From an uncultured Clostridia bacterium (GTDB taxonomy: Bacteria > Bacillota > Clostridia > UBA1381 > UBA9506), in contig CAKSBF010000022.1 of assembly GCA_934438075.1 (NCBI GenBank), positions 1 to 7,749 on the forward strand: a stretch of 7,749 nucleotides of DNA. Direction: 5' to 3'. The notes beneath the pieces are model-generated. The model ran no database searches. It saw only the letters and a program-made list of their open reading frames with translations, and had not been told where the DNA came from. The number at the start of each line of letters is the position of its first letter. Positions within the stretch are counted from its first letter, which is position 1. Below, in pieces: positions 1-5,630 of this stretch. The position numbers were made by a program, and so were the translations under genes.

Positions 1-150
1 GATGCCGAATCGGGATTTATTTACCTGCGAAACCGGTACTATGACCCGAGTATCGGAAGATTTATTACGGAGGACCCTGCTCAAAGCGGTACAAATTGGT
101 ATGTGTACGCGAATAACAACCCCTTGATATATATCGACCCGTGGGGGCTG
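1..150 (+). repeat. Rhs tip repeat, copy 1
   Basis: Bases 1-78 encode the invariant tip and recur almost unchanged at 1830, 3263 and 4791. Copies 1 and 4 share a longer stretch, through the DPWGL codons near base 150, with only scattered, mostly third-position differences. Downstream the two cassettes are unrelated. The end of this similarity marks the core/toxin boundary and is the likely crossover zone for cassette exchange. Confidence 0.9.
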
Positions 151-858
151 TTTGATTATAATACCATGTACAGGCAAGGTGATCCGTATAATATTGAAAT
201 AGAGGTACTACAAAACGAACTAAAATATTTAGGATATTATTCTGGTAAAATAGATGGTCTATTTGGCCAAAATACTGATGTGGCAGTGAGAAAATTACAG
301 GGAGACAGAGGCTTAGATGTTGATGGTGTAGTTGGAGTAAACACATGGAAAAGTCTGGGTCTGAAATATAGGACATACAAAGATATTGCGGCTGGTGTTG
401 AAATTGTTACTATAGGCAGGAGGCAATATTTTGATATTAGCAAAGTATTTAATAATTGCTTGTGGGATGCGGAGCAAAATTTACAAGGACTGGGTATCGC
501 TGAAAGGTACGGCGCATGGTATAATAAAGTAAATCATGGCGGTGATTGGGATATAAAATTAAAGGAACCGTGGACTACAACCCTTGGTGTGTCCTATCCG
601 GGTGCAATCAATGCGCAAGTTGTGCTATACGGAAAAATTTCCACACCAGAAGAAATGGGGAATATATTTTACGGCTATACAGGCAGCTCGATAGGTTTAC
701 CAACAGGTACCTTGCTTGCTGGATCTTTATATGCAGCCGGAACAGGTGGTACTTTAAAAAGTTATGAGGGTTTAAACGCAGAATTTTCTGATTGGAGATC
801 CATTCGTGATGGAATACAGTGGTATTATAATAAACATCCTATGGAGGCACGGCCTTAG
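1..858 (+). CDS. Rhs tip with peptidoglycan-binding and toxin-44-like domains (5' partial)
   Basis: The frame is open from the first base, so the gene begins upstream; 285 codons are visible. Counting from base 1, residues 1-48 are the Rhs tip (ESGFIYLRNRYYDPSIGRF, then NNNPLIYIDPWGL). Residues about 64-121 read as a PG_binding_1 domain (LQNELKYLGYYSGKIDGLFG ... LDVDGVVGVNTWKSLGL). Residues about 165-264 resemble the Pfam 'Bacterial toxin 44' family: WYNKV..GGDWDIK near 173-186 and GNIFYGYTGSSIGL near 220-233. I recall that family from polymorphic toxins but cannot run a profile. The wall-binding domain and the anchored immunity candidate 14 bases downstream suggest a target outside the cytoplasm, which is inference. 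A GTG at 103 could start translation but lies inside the tip and has no good ribosome site. Rhs and toxin character is clear; the toxin family is likely, its activity unknown. Confidence 0.85.
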   Translation, partial: DAESGFIYLRNRYYDPSIGRFITEDPAQSGTNWYVYANNNPLIYIDPWGLFDYNTMYRQGDPYNIEIEVLQNELKYLGYYSGKIDGLFGQNTDVAVRKLQGDRGLDVDGVVGVNTWKSLGLKYRTYKDIAAGVEIVTIGRRQYFDISKVFNNCLWDAEQNLQGLGIAERYGAWYNKVNHGGDWDIKLKEPWTTTLGVSYPGAINAQVVLYGKISTPEEMGNIFYGYTGSSIGLPTGTLLAGSLYAAGTGGTLKSYEGLNAEFSDWRSIRDGIQWYYNKHPMEARP

Positions 859-872
859 GGAGGAGATGGCTA

Positions 873-1325
873 ATGAGGAAAAATCTTCTGATAATGTTAT
901 TTATTTTAATTATAGGTACTATGGTGTTGGTTGGTAGGTTTCATGTGAGTTCTCGGAAAGCACAGAATACAGTAAGAATAGAATTTAAAGATAACAGCAA
1001 CTACTTTAGAGAAGTTGCCGGGTTTTTGTTGAGTTATCCGGGACAGGATTTGCGTATTAGTGATAACCCATATATTTCTTCAAATGACGCTATTATCAAT
1101 GAGAAAGTATATCAAACTGAGGCGGGGAAAAAAATTAGTGAATTGGGATATGATTTAATACGAACAGAGCTGGAAGGAGGAGTGTATTTTTATAGATATC
1201 GGATAAGAGATTTAGGTAGAGGACTTATGTATTATCCAAATGGTTTCAGGCTTGAGTATAATAAACAGGTTATAGATTATATCCCTTTGACGGAAGATGG
1301 CTGGTATTATTTTGCAGAGCAATAG
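873..1325 (+). CDS. Membrane-anchored immunity candidate, cassette 1
   Basis: A 150-residue protein starting at ATG 873, preceded by a strong ribosome site (GGGAGGAG at 858-865), 14 bases after the toxin stop. Residues 2-21 (KNLLIMLFILIIGTMVLVG) form one hydrophobic helix after a basic start. It has no lipobox cysteine, so it is probably a signal anchor holding a soluble domain outside the membrane. The rest (RIEFKDNSNYFREVAGFLL ... GWYYFAEQ) is a small alpha/beta-looking domain that I do not recognise. Position directly after a toxin tip is the main argument for immunity. The exported location would fit a toxin acting on the cell wall. It is AT-rich compared with the Rhs stretches. Confidence 0.7.
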   Translation: MRKNLLIMLFILIIGTMVLVGRFHVSSRKAQNTVRIEFKDNSNYFREVAGFLLSYPGQDLRISDNPYISSNDAIINEKVYQTEAGKKISELGYDLIRTELEGGVYFYRYRIRDLGRGLMYYPNGFRLEYNKQVIDYIPLTEDGWYYFAEQ

Positions 1326-1361
1326 GGTTAGCTTCGTTAATTATTGCTCTTGTCTGTCGAT
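1326..1361 (+). other. Junction between cassette 1 and the core of cassette 2
   Basis: These 36 bases separate the immunity stop from the first base of Rhs homology at 1362. They match no other part of the window and contain an in-frame TAA at 1338-1340, so the following Rhs fragment is cut off from any upstream core. I see no promoter and no terminator hairpin here. The segment looks like a recombination scar. Confidence 0.5.
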
Positions 1362-2519
1362 GCGCAGCTGCGCAGCGAAATCCGCGCATCAGCGGGAGAA
1401 GAGGACAAGACGGAGGAACTGGTTCTTACACAAGATAATGCGGACGCGGTTTTCTATCGTTATGATGCGTTTAACCGCCTGGTGAGCGTGGAGGACGGTG
1501 AAAATACCGCCGGTTATACTTATGACGGCAACAATCTGCGGCAGAGCAAGACAGTGAACGGCGTGACGACGACACATATATACGACGGAGCGGAGGTTAC
1601 GGCAGATATTACGGGAGATCGGCAGTCGGTATATGTGCGCGATTTAAACGGCATTTTGTTCCGGGAGGAAAACGGAGAAAAGATGCATTATATTTCCAAT
1701 CCCCGCGGCGATGTATCGGCATACTATTATTCCCGAACCCGGTTACTGCCGACATACACTTATGACGCCTTTGGTAATCAGACGGAGGCTTCCGGCACAG
1801 ACCCGTTCCGCTACAGCGGCGAATACTATGATGCCGAATCGGGATTTATTTACCTGCGAAATCGGTACTATGAGCCGAGTATCGGAAGATTTATTACGGA
1901 GGACCCCTATTGGAATGTTGATAATATGATTTATGGGGATGACAATGGCAAAGTGCCGAGTATTTCAGCGATTATGCAAAGTTGTAATTTGTATGTATAT
2001 TGCGGAAATAATCCGGTCTTGTTTATAGATAAAACGGGAGAGGCTTTGACTCCTTGGGATATATTGCATTTAAGTTTAGAGGAACAAAAAGAAATTAATG
2101 CATTAACATTATTATATATGCAAGGAGATAAAAGTGCGCATCTAAGGGCGGAAGGCATACGAAATCAATATCGTGGTAGAAATGAGGTAGGGACAGGAGA
2201 TGGAAATACGGTTTCTGTTAGTGTAAAAAAATATGAGAATCAGAAGGTTGCAACTACACCTAGATTTAATGACATTTATAAGCTTGAGATAGATCCTGAA
2301 ATGACAGAACTTTCTATGCAAATTGCGCTTGGCACCAAAAGTGATATTAAAATGGTGCAGCAGGCGGCCAAGTCAGTAGGGATTACTGATAAGGTACTAA
2401 TAAAAGAATTTGGTGATTATATTGAAGAATGTAAACGTAGTGTTGGTATGAAACCGGGCAATCATTTGGAGTGGAAGGAGTTGGTTAGACGTGCAAGAGA
2501 ATTTTTCTTCGGAGAATAA
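1344..2519 (+). CDS. Orphan Rhs core/tip with unrecognised C-terminal toxin, cassette 2
   Basis: The frame gives 391 residues from a TTG at 1344 just after an in-frame stop. This TTG has no ribosome site and lies 18 bases upstream of the Rhs homology, so the reading is probably a 5'-truncated fragment. Residues 7-160 carry YD motifs (YRYDAFNRL, YTYDGNNL, YTYDAFGN); 163-188 are the tip, with Glu replacing Asp in YYEPSIG. Residues 189-232 hold an insert (NMIYGDDNGKVPSISAIMQS, then LYVYCGNNPV) that I recall from clostridial Rhs proteins. The toxin half starts after DKTGE. A linker-like part (SAHLRAEGIRNQYRG) is followed by a helical C-terminus with FGDYIEECKRSVG and HLEWKELVRRAREFF at about 356-388. 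I cannot assign a family. An immunity candidate without export signal follows, so a cytosolic target is likely. Confidence 0.75.
   Translation: MLLSVDAQLRSEIRASAGEEDKTEELVLTQDNADAVFYRYDAFNRLVSVEDGENTAGYTYDGNNLRQSKTVNGVTTTHIYDGAEVTADITGDRQSVYVRDLNGILFREENGEKMHYISNPRGDVSAYYYSRTRLLPTYTYDAFGNQTEASGTDPFRYSGEYYDAESGFIYLRNRYYEPSIGRFITEDPYWNVDNMIYGDDNGKVPSISAIMQSCNLYVYCGNNPVLFIDKTGEALTPWDILHLSLEEQKEINALTLLYMQGDKSAHLRAEGIRNQYRGRNEVGTGDGNTVSVSVKKYENQKVATTPRFNDIYKLEIDPEMTELSMQIALGTKSDIKMVQQAAKSVGITDKVLIKEFGDYIEECKRSVGMKPGNHLEWKELVRRAREFFFGE
1362..1630 (+). repeat. 269-base direct repeat of Rhs core, copy 1
   Basis: This stretch repeats at 7481-7749, where the window ends, with a constant offset of 6119 and only three differences that I can find (near 1366, in AAGACAGTG, and in GACGGAGCG). 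It encodes the YD segment from RSEIRASAGEE to GDRQSV. The start of identity at GCGC(A/G)GCTGC marks the breakpoint that joined this core fragment to cassette 1. The right end of the repeat is set only by the window edge. Confidence 0.92.
1830..1907 (+). repeat. Rhs tip repeat, copy 2
   Basis: This copy of the 78-base tip differs from copy 1 at only a few positions. One is a GAC-to-GAG change that gives YYEPSIG instead of YYDPSIG. Its upstream codons (DPFRYSGEYY) differ from those of copies 3 and 4 (ENPLLYCGEYY), so the shared block is bounded on the left as well. Confidence 0.88.
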
Positions 2520-2985
2520 AAAGGAAGTTATGCCTGTTTTTTTGTCGTATAACTTTGCGTTATTGATTTATGGTGAGTTAGCAGCAATGAGGAAACAATT
2601 TTTGCGGTTTGATTCGTCTAAAAGTCAAATTTTTTTTAAAGGAGAAAAAAGGGAAAGACCTAATGTGGTTATGGAGCAAGATTTTTTTTCTTTTCAGGAT
2701 AAAAGTGAGGGTATCGCGACCATAGAGAATCATCAAATAGTATATAAGTTTGAAACGCCCCCAAATGAAGTTTTTGATGGATTTTTAGAAGAAATTATAG
2801 ATCATAAAGATATATTGCAGGATTTGCCGCCGAAGAGTGAGTGTTCTATTAGAGTCTTTATTAATGCGCAAGAAGCACAAACAGACTTTATATTTACTCC
2901 ATCGAATATAAATAAATTATCTGTTCTTAATTTGCCATGTGAAATTTCAGTTCTATCGTGGGGGGAAGTAATAGATATTAATTGA
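2491..2985 (+). CDS. Cytosolic immunity candidate, cassette 2
   Basis: This protein of up to 164 residues has no signal peptide or membrane segment. Two starts are plausible. GTG 2491 has GGAAGGAG ten bases upstream and overlaps the toxin gene by 29 bases. ATG 2530 (MPVFLSYNFALL) has AAGGAA at closer spacing and would leave a 10-base gap. Either arrangement couples it to the toxin. The sequence (residues FDSSKSQIFFKGEKRERPNV, later IRVFINAQEAQTDFIFTPSN) suggests a small beta-rich domain, and I recognise no family. Its place after an Rhs tip is the argument for immunity, and the cytosolic location implies that the toxin acts inside the cell. Confidence 0.7.
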   Translation: MQENFSSENKKEVMPVFLSYNFALLIYGELAAMRKQFLRFDSSKSQIFFKGEKRERPNVVMEQDFFSFQDKSEGIATIENHQIVYKFETPPNEVFDGFLEEIIDHKDILQDLPPKSECSIRVFINAQEAQTDFIFTPSNINKLSVLNLPCEISVLSWGEVIDIN

Positions 2986-3013
2986 TATATCTACGCACTT
3001 TGTTTGGGACGGT

Positions 3014-4075
3014 ATGAACATGGTGTATGAGTATACGGACGCGGAGAGCAGCTCATATATCTACGGGACAACGGGGATCCTTTACCGCAAGGACTCGGCG
3101 GGAGAGGTGTATACTTATACCACTTCCGGGCGCGGCGATGTAGTCACGGTTGCGGATTCGGACGGCAATGCACGGGAATATTTCTATAACGCCTACGGGG
3201 AGATCTTTCGTGTCTTCGGCGCGGAGTTGGAGAACCCGTTGCTGTACTGCGGGGAATACTATGATGCCGAATCGGGATTTATTTACCTGCGAAACAGGTA
3301 CTATGACCCGAGTATCGGAAGATTTATTACGGAGGACCCTGCAAGGAATGGGTTAAATTGGTATGCGTATTGTGGGAATAATCCGGTGATGTATACGGAT
3401 AGAACCGGGCTGGCACCTACTACTATGGAAGCTGCTGAAATGGCCGATCATATTTATAACTGGAATCAATATAGCGATAAAGATAAAAGAATAGTTTCAG
3501 GTTGGCGATTGATTGATGTTTGGAATGGACGAGAGGGCATGAAGATGGGTATCTACATAAGGGATACTGATGATTGGCAAAGTCCTTCGGAATATACTAT
3601 TGCGTTCAAGGGAACTACATGGTATGACTTGGGCGATTGGCAAAACAATGCCGAACAGTTATTAACTCCTAAGTCAGCAGATATGTGGGATGCTATCAAT
3701 CGTAGTAAAGATTTTGTAGGCTCACATTCCCAAGAGATAACTTTTGTCGGTCATTCAAAAGGTGGTGCAGAAGCGGCATCGTCTGCTGTTGCAACGAATA
3801 AAAATGCAATGATATTCAATCCTGCCACATCAAATTTGAGTGCTTATGGACTTAGTCCATCAAGTTATACCGCCAGCATGACGGCATATATTGTAAAGGG
3901 GGATATTGTGAATAACCTTGAAGGATGGTTTAGTACGCCTATAGACAAGGCAGTATATTTACCTCAACAATATGGTGGACAATGGTATGAAACATGGCAG
4001 ACCTCCCGTTTTCGAAGTATACAAAATCACCTTATGTCGGCTGTTAAAAATGCTTTGAAGGAGGCTGGATATTGA
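3014..4075 (+). CDS. Orphan Rhs tip with lipase-type alpha/beta hydrolase toxin, cassette 3
   Basis: The Rhs reading begins right after the cassette 2 immunity stop (HFVWDGMNMVYEYT from about 2987), so ATG 3014 is only the first methionine of a truncated fragment; its upstream GGGACGG is a weak ribosome site. Counting from 3014, residues 1-83 are YD core, 84-109 the tip, and CGNNPVMYTDRTGL ends the core near 133. The remaining 220 residues look like a class 3 lipase or related DUF2974-type hydrolase: IAFKGTTWYDLGDW near 196-209, then the nucleophile elbow GHSKGG (246-251, Ser248). Likely triad partners are Asp297 (VKGDIV) and His339 (IQNHLM), in the usual order and spacing. A membrane phospholipid or other ester is the likely substrate, which is inference. 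The stop overlaps the next gene (TGATG), and the anchored immunity candidate fits a membrane target. Confidence 0.85.
   Translation: MNMVYEYTDAESSSYIYGTTGILYRKDSAGEVYTYTTSGRGDVVTVADSDGNAREYFYNAYGEIFRVFGAELENPLLYCGEYYDAESGFIYLRNRYYDPSIGRFITEDPARNGLNWYAYCGNNPVMYTDRTGLAPTTMEAAEMADHIYNWNQYSDKDKRIVSGWRLIDVWNGREGMKMGIYIRDTDDWQSPSEYTIAFKGTTWYDLGDWQNNAEQLLTPKSADMWDAINRSKDFVGSHSQEITFVGHSKGGAEAASSAVATNKNAMIFNPATSNLSAYGLSPSSYTASMTAYIVKGDIVNNLEGWFSTPIDKAVYLPQQYGGQWYETWQTSRFRSIQNHLMSAVKNALKEAGY
3263..3340 (+). repeat. Rhs tip repeat, copy 3
   Basis: The 78-base tip recurs here. Similarity to copy 4 extends leftward to base 3221 (GCGGAG...GAGAACCCGTTGCTG), equivalent to 4749. To the right, the copy diverges from copies 1 and 4 just after GAGGACCCTGC. 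Confidence 0.88.
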
Positions 4076-4620
4076 TGAAGAGGGTGCATATAATAATAGG
4101 AATTGTAATTGCGGTATTTCTTGTCATTGCCATTGTAGTTGGTTTTGGTCTTTGGTTCTTGTTTGGTGGCTTTCTTCCAAGCCCACCGAAACCAGAAATA
4201 ACGCATGGAGAATTTCCTTTTAGATTGGTGTATGAAATAAACGGAGAAACAAAAGTAGTGGAGGATGTTTTGATATGTGAGTATGATGGCTTTGGCGCAA
4301 ATGCAGCGAGAGGGAAATATCGTCAATGGAAATCTTATTTAGTAAGCGGAAATACACGAATTACATTATTTAAGAGTGAGGAGATAGAGATTTTTTACAC
4401 TCCTAATATAAATCATCGGGAAGCGGGTGCTTTTTATATGGGAGACACAGAAATTTATAGTAGCATAGATGAAGTTTTCCCAAATGCTTGGCGGACAAGC
4501 GATTTTGGGAAAAAACAAGTAAATTCATATATTATACCTGCTGATGAGATGTGGGAAAAGTACAAAATCAAACTTATAAGTTGGAAAATAGATCCCCCAA
4601 TCCAGAATACATTCAAATAA
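4075..4620 (+). CDS. Membrane-anchored immunity candidate, cassette 3
   Basis: ATG 4075 overlaps the toxin stop as TGATG and has AAGGAGG ten bases upstream. A TTG at 4072 is in frame but less likely. The 181-residue protein begins MKRVHIII, and residues 5-33 form one long hydrophobic helix, followed by a proline-rich stalk (LPSPPKPEITHGEFPF). The soluble part, with FRLVYEINGETKVVEDVLIC and later AFYMGDTEIYSS, looks like a small beta-rich domain; I do not recognise the family. No lipobox is present. The topology places the domain outside the membrane, where it could block a lipase. Tight coupling to the toxin supports a toxin/immunity pair. Confidence 0.75.
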   Translation: MKRVHIIIGIVIAVFLVIAIVVGFGLWFLFGGFLPSPPKPEITHGEFPFRLVYEINGETKVVEDVLICEYDGFGANAARGKYRQWKSYLVSGNTRITLFKSEEIEIFYTPNINHREAGAFYMGDTEIYSSIDEVFPNAWRTSDFGKKQVNSYIIPADEMWEKYKIKLISWKIDPPIQNTFK

Positions 4621-4649
4621 CAATAGCTCGCCGCCCATTTGTTGGGCAG

Positions 4650-4669
4650 CAAAAAAGCGTTTTTAACGC
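4650..4669 (-). terminator. Possible weak terminator, reading leftward
   Basis: Read on the minus strand the bases are GCGTT-AAA-AACGC followed by six T. This is a five-pair stem with a T tract, the form of a short intrinsic terminator. No minus-strand gene feeds it, and on the + strand the T run falls in the loop, so it would not stop the rightward genes efficiently. A second small stem, GCCCA/TGGGC, lies at 4633-4647. Either may be fortuitous. Confidence 0.25.
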
Positions 4670-4744
4670 ACTTGTAACAAAACGGCAAGCAATGTCGGTG
4701 CCGTACAAGTGAGGGCTGTAAAAGCGGCATTCAAGGATAGTTAA
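4667..4744 (+). pseudogene. Vestigial 3' end of a lost coding region, copy 1
   Basis: Between the cassette 3 immunity gene and the next Rhs tip, one frame reads CNKTASNVGAVQVRAVKAAF and stops at TAA 4742-4744. An in-frame stop at 4664 means nothing longer remains. The same peptide recurs at 6563-6637. The change at 4675 relative to that copy is synonymous in this frame (TGT/TGC); the change near 4705 alters Gln to Arg. It is probably the end of a former immunity or toxin gene carried along during cassette recombination, but the family is unknown. Confidence 0.4.
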
Positions 4745-4793
4745 TTATGCGGAGCCGGAGAACCCGTTGCTGTACTGCGGGGAATATTATGAT
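4671..4793 (+). repeat. 123-base direct repeat, copy 1 (lost-gene end plus start of tip)
   Basis: It matches 6564-6686 at a constant offset of 1893 with three differences that I can see. It spans the vestigial coding end, the TAA, and the Rhs codons AEPENPLLYCGEYYD. Rhs homology in both copies starts at the same base (GCGGAG, 4749 and 6642), so both descend from one recombination junction. This copy runs on into a complete tip and toxin; the other is cut after TATGAT. An imperfect stem (ACGGCA at 4682, TGCCGT at 4699) lies within it. Confidence 0.9.
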
Positions 4794-5630
4794 GCCGAAT
4801 CGGGATTTATTTACCTGCGAAATCGGTATTATGACCCGAGTATCGGAAGATTTATTACGGAGGACCCTGCCCAAAGCGGCACGAATTGGTATGTGTACGC
4901 GAATAACAACCCCTTGACATATATCGACCCGTGGGGACTGTATGCAGTTGGGGATGAAAAACTCCCGTATGAAATTCAGTTAATTCTGAATGGGAATAAC
5001 AGGAGAACAGGTAGATTAACTGCGGCATGGAACGCGGCGAACGCACGTGGTGATAGAGCTGCATTGGATAGAATTGCTGCAACTGCTGCCAATATTCGCG
5101 GTTTTTCTGTTACCAATGTTAATCGTGTTATGGTTCTTGTACAAACTGCGGGGGCATCTGGTGCAGGTCACACGGCGGTCTTACTTTTGAACGGCGATGA
5201 CCAAGGAGTGCTATTAAGCTACCATCCTTACCCCGATGGTTCACCAATGACTGAGCCGGGAGAAATGCGGATAGCATACTTGAATTCTACAGAATGGAAT
5301 GATGTATTATATAACAATAAAACACAAGAATATGTCGGTAGTACAGGATATATTCAACCGGAGAGCTTTAATGGAAATCTCTACTTATCTGTCGACGCAG
5401 CTAATGGGCGCAAAGGATTAGCAAAATTGGCTGAAAAGTTTGCCAATCCAGGTAATTACAATGTTGCAAAAAACAACTGCGATCATCAAACTGCCGCAAT
5501 TGTTATGGCATCAGGTAAATTTTACGATAAACATATCTTGCCAAACGATTCGTTTACTTATACAACGATGTACCATGCCAACTATTGGGCGTGGCTTTTA
5601 AACCAGGCAAATAAGAGAGGAGGATATTGA
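4767..5630 (+). CDS. Orphan Rhs tip with candidate permuted papain-like toxin, cassette 4
   Basis: Rhs codons are readable from about 4749 (AEPENPLLYCGEYY) in a frame open from 4722. TTG 4767 is just the first possible start codon, has no ribosome site, and the gene is probably a silent tip. Counting from it, residues 9-35 are the tip, and the core ends at DPWGL near 58. The toxin half has a helical, alanine-rich part (about 85-111), then VMVLVQTAGASGAGHTAVLL with His135, and later YNVAKNNCDHQTAAI with Cys238. A histidine on a strand followed about 100 residues later by a cysteine at a helix start is the order seen in circularly permuted NlpC/P60-like hydrolases such as YiiX- or LRAT-type proteins. 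I infer a cysteine hydrolase acting on peptidoglycan or lipid. The stop overlaps the lipoprotein gene downstream (TGATG), which supports a target outside the cytoplasm. Confidence 0.75.
   Translation: MLYCGEYYDAESGFIYLRNRYYDPSIGRFITEDPAQSGTNWYVYANNNPLTYIDPWGLYAVGDEKLPYEIQLILNGNNRRTGRLTAAWNAANARGDRAALDRIAATAANIRGFSVTNVNRVMVLVQTAGASGAGHTAVLLLNGDDQGVLLSYHPYPDGSPMTEPGEMRIAYLNSTEWNDVLYNNKTQEYVGSTGYIQPESFNGNLYLSVDAANGRKGLAKLAEKFANPGNYNVAKNNCDHQTAAIVMASGKFYDKHILPNDSFTYTTMYHANYWAWLLNQANKRGGY
4791..4940 (+). repeat. Rhs tip repeat, copy 4
   Basis: This copy matches 1-150 through the DPWGL codons, with about six mostly synonymous differences (for example GCTCAA/GCCCAA and ATA/ACA). The sequences become unrelated immediately afterwards (FDYNTM against YAVGDE), which marks the toxin boundary. 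Confidence 0.9.

Noticed and set aside
65..376. Minus-strand open frame, similar to one at 4855-5082
   Set aside because: The shared part is the antisense of tip copies 1 and 4. The rest is unrelated shadow of the toxin genes.
1389..1577. Minus-strand open frame nearly identical to 7508-7696
   Set aside because: It is antisense to the duplicated YD core and has no independent coding support.
1711..1929. Open frame on the + strand starting in the cassette 2 core and containing MMPNRDLFTCE, seen again at 3150-3356
   Set aside because: It is the alternative frame of the conserved tip DNA. It recurs only because the Rhs tip recurs, and it has no ribosome site of its own.
4669..4711. Integron-like attC site: inverted repeat CACTTGTA/TACAAGTG with an inner ACGGCA/TGCCGT stem
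   Set aside because: There are no GTTRRRY-type core sites, the outer arm is not preserved in the second copy at 6564, and the sequence reads as a coding remnant. No integrase is present.
4621..4766. Promoter for cassette 4 in the gap before its tip
   Set aside because: AT-rich hexamers such as TTAATT exist, but no properly spaced -35/-10 pair is convincing, and the segment is mostly recombination remnant.
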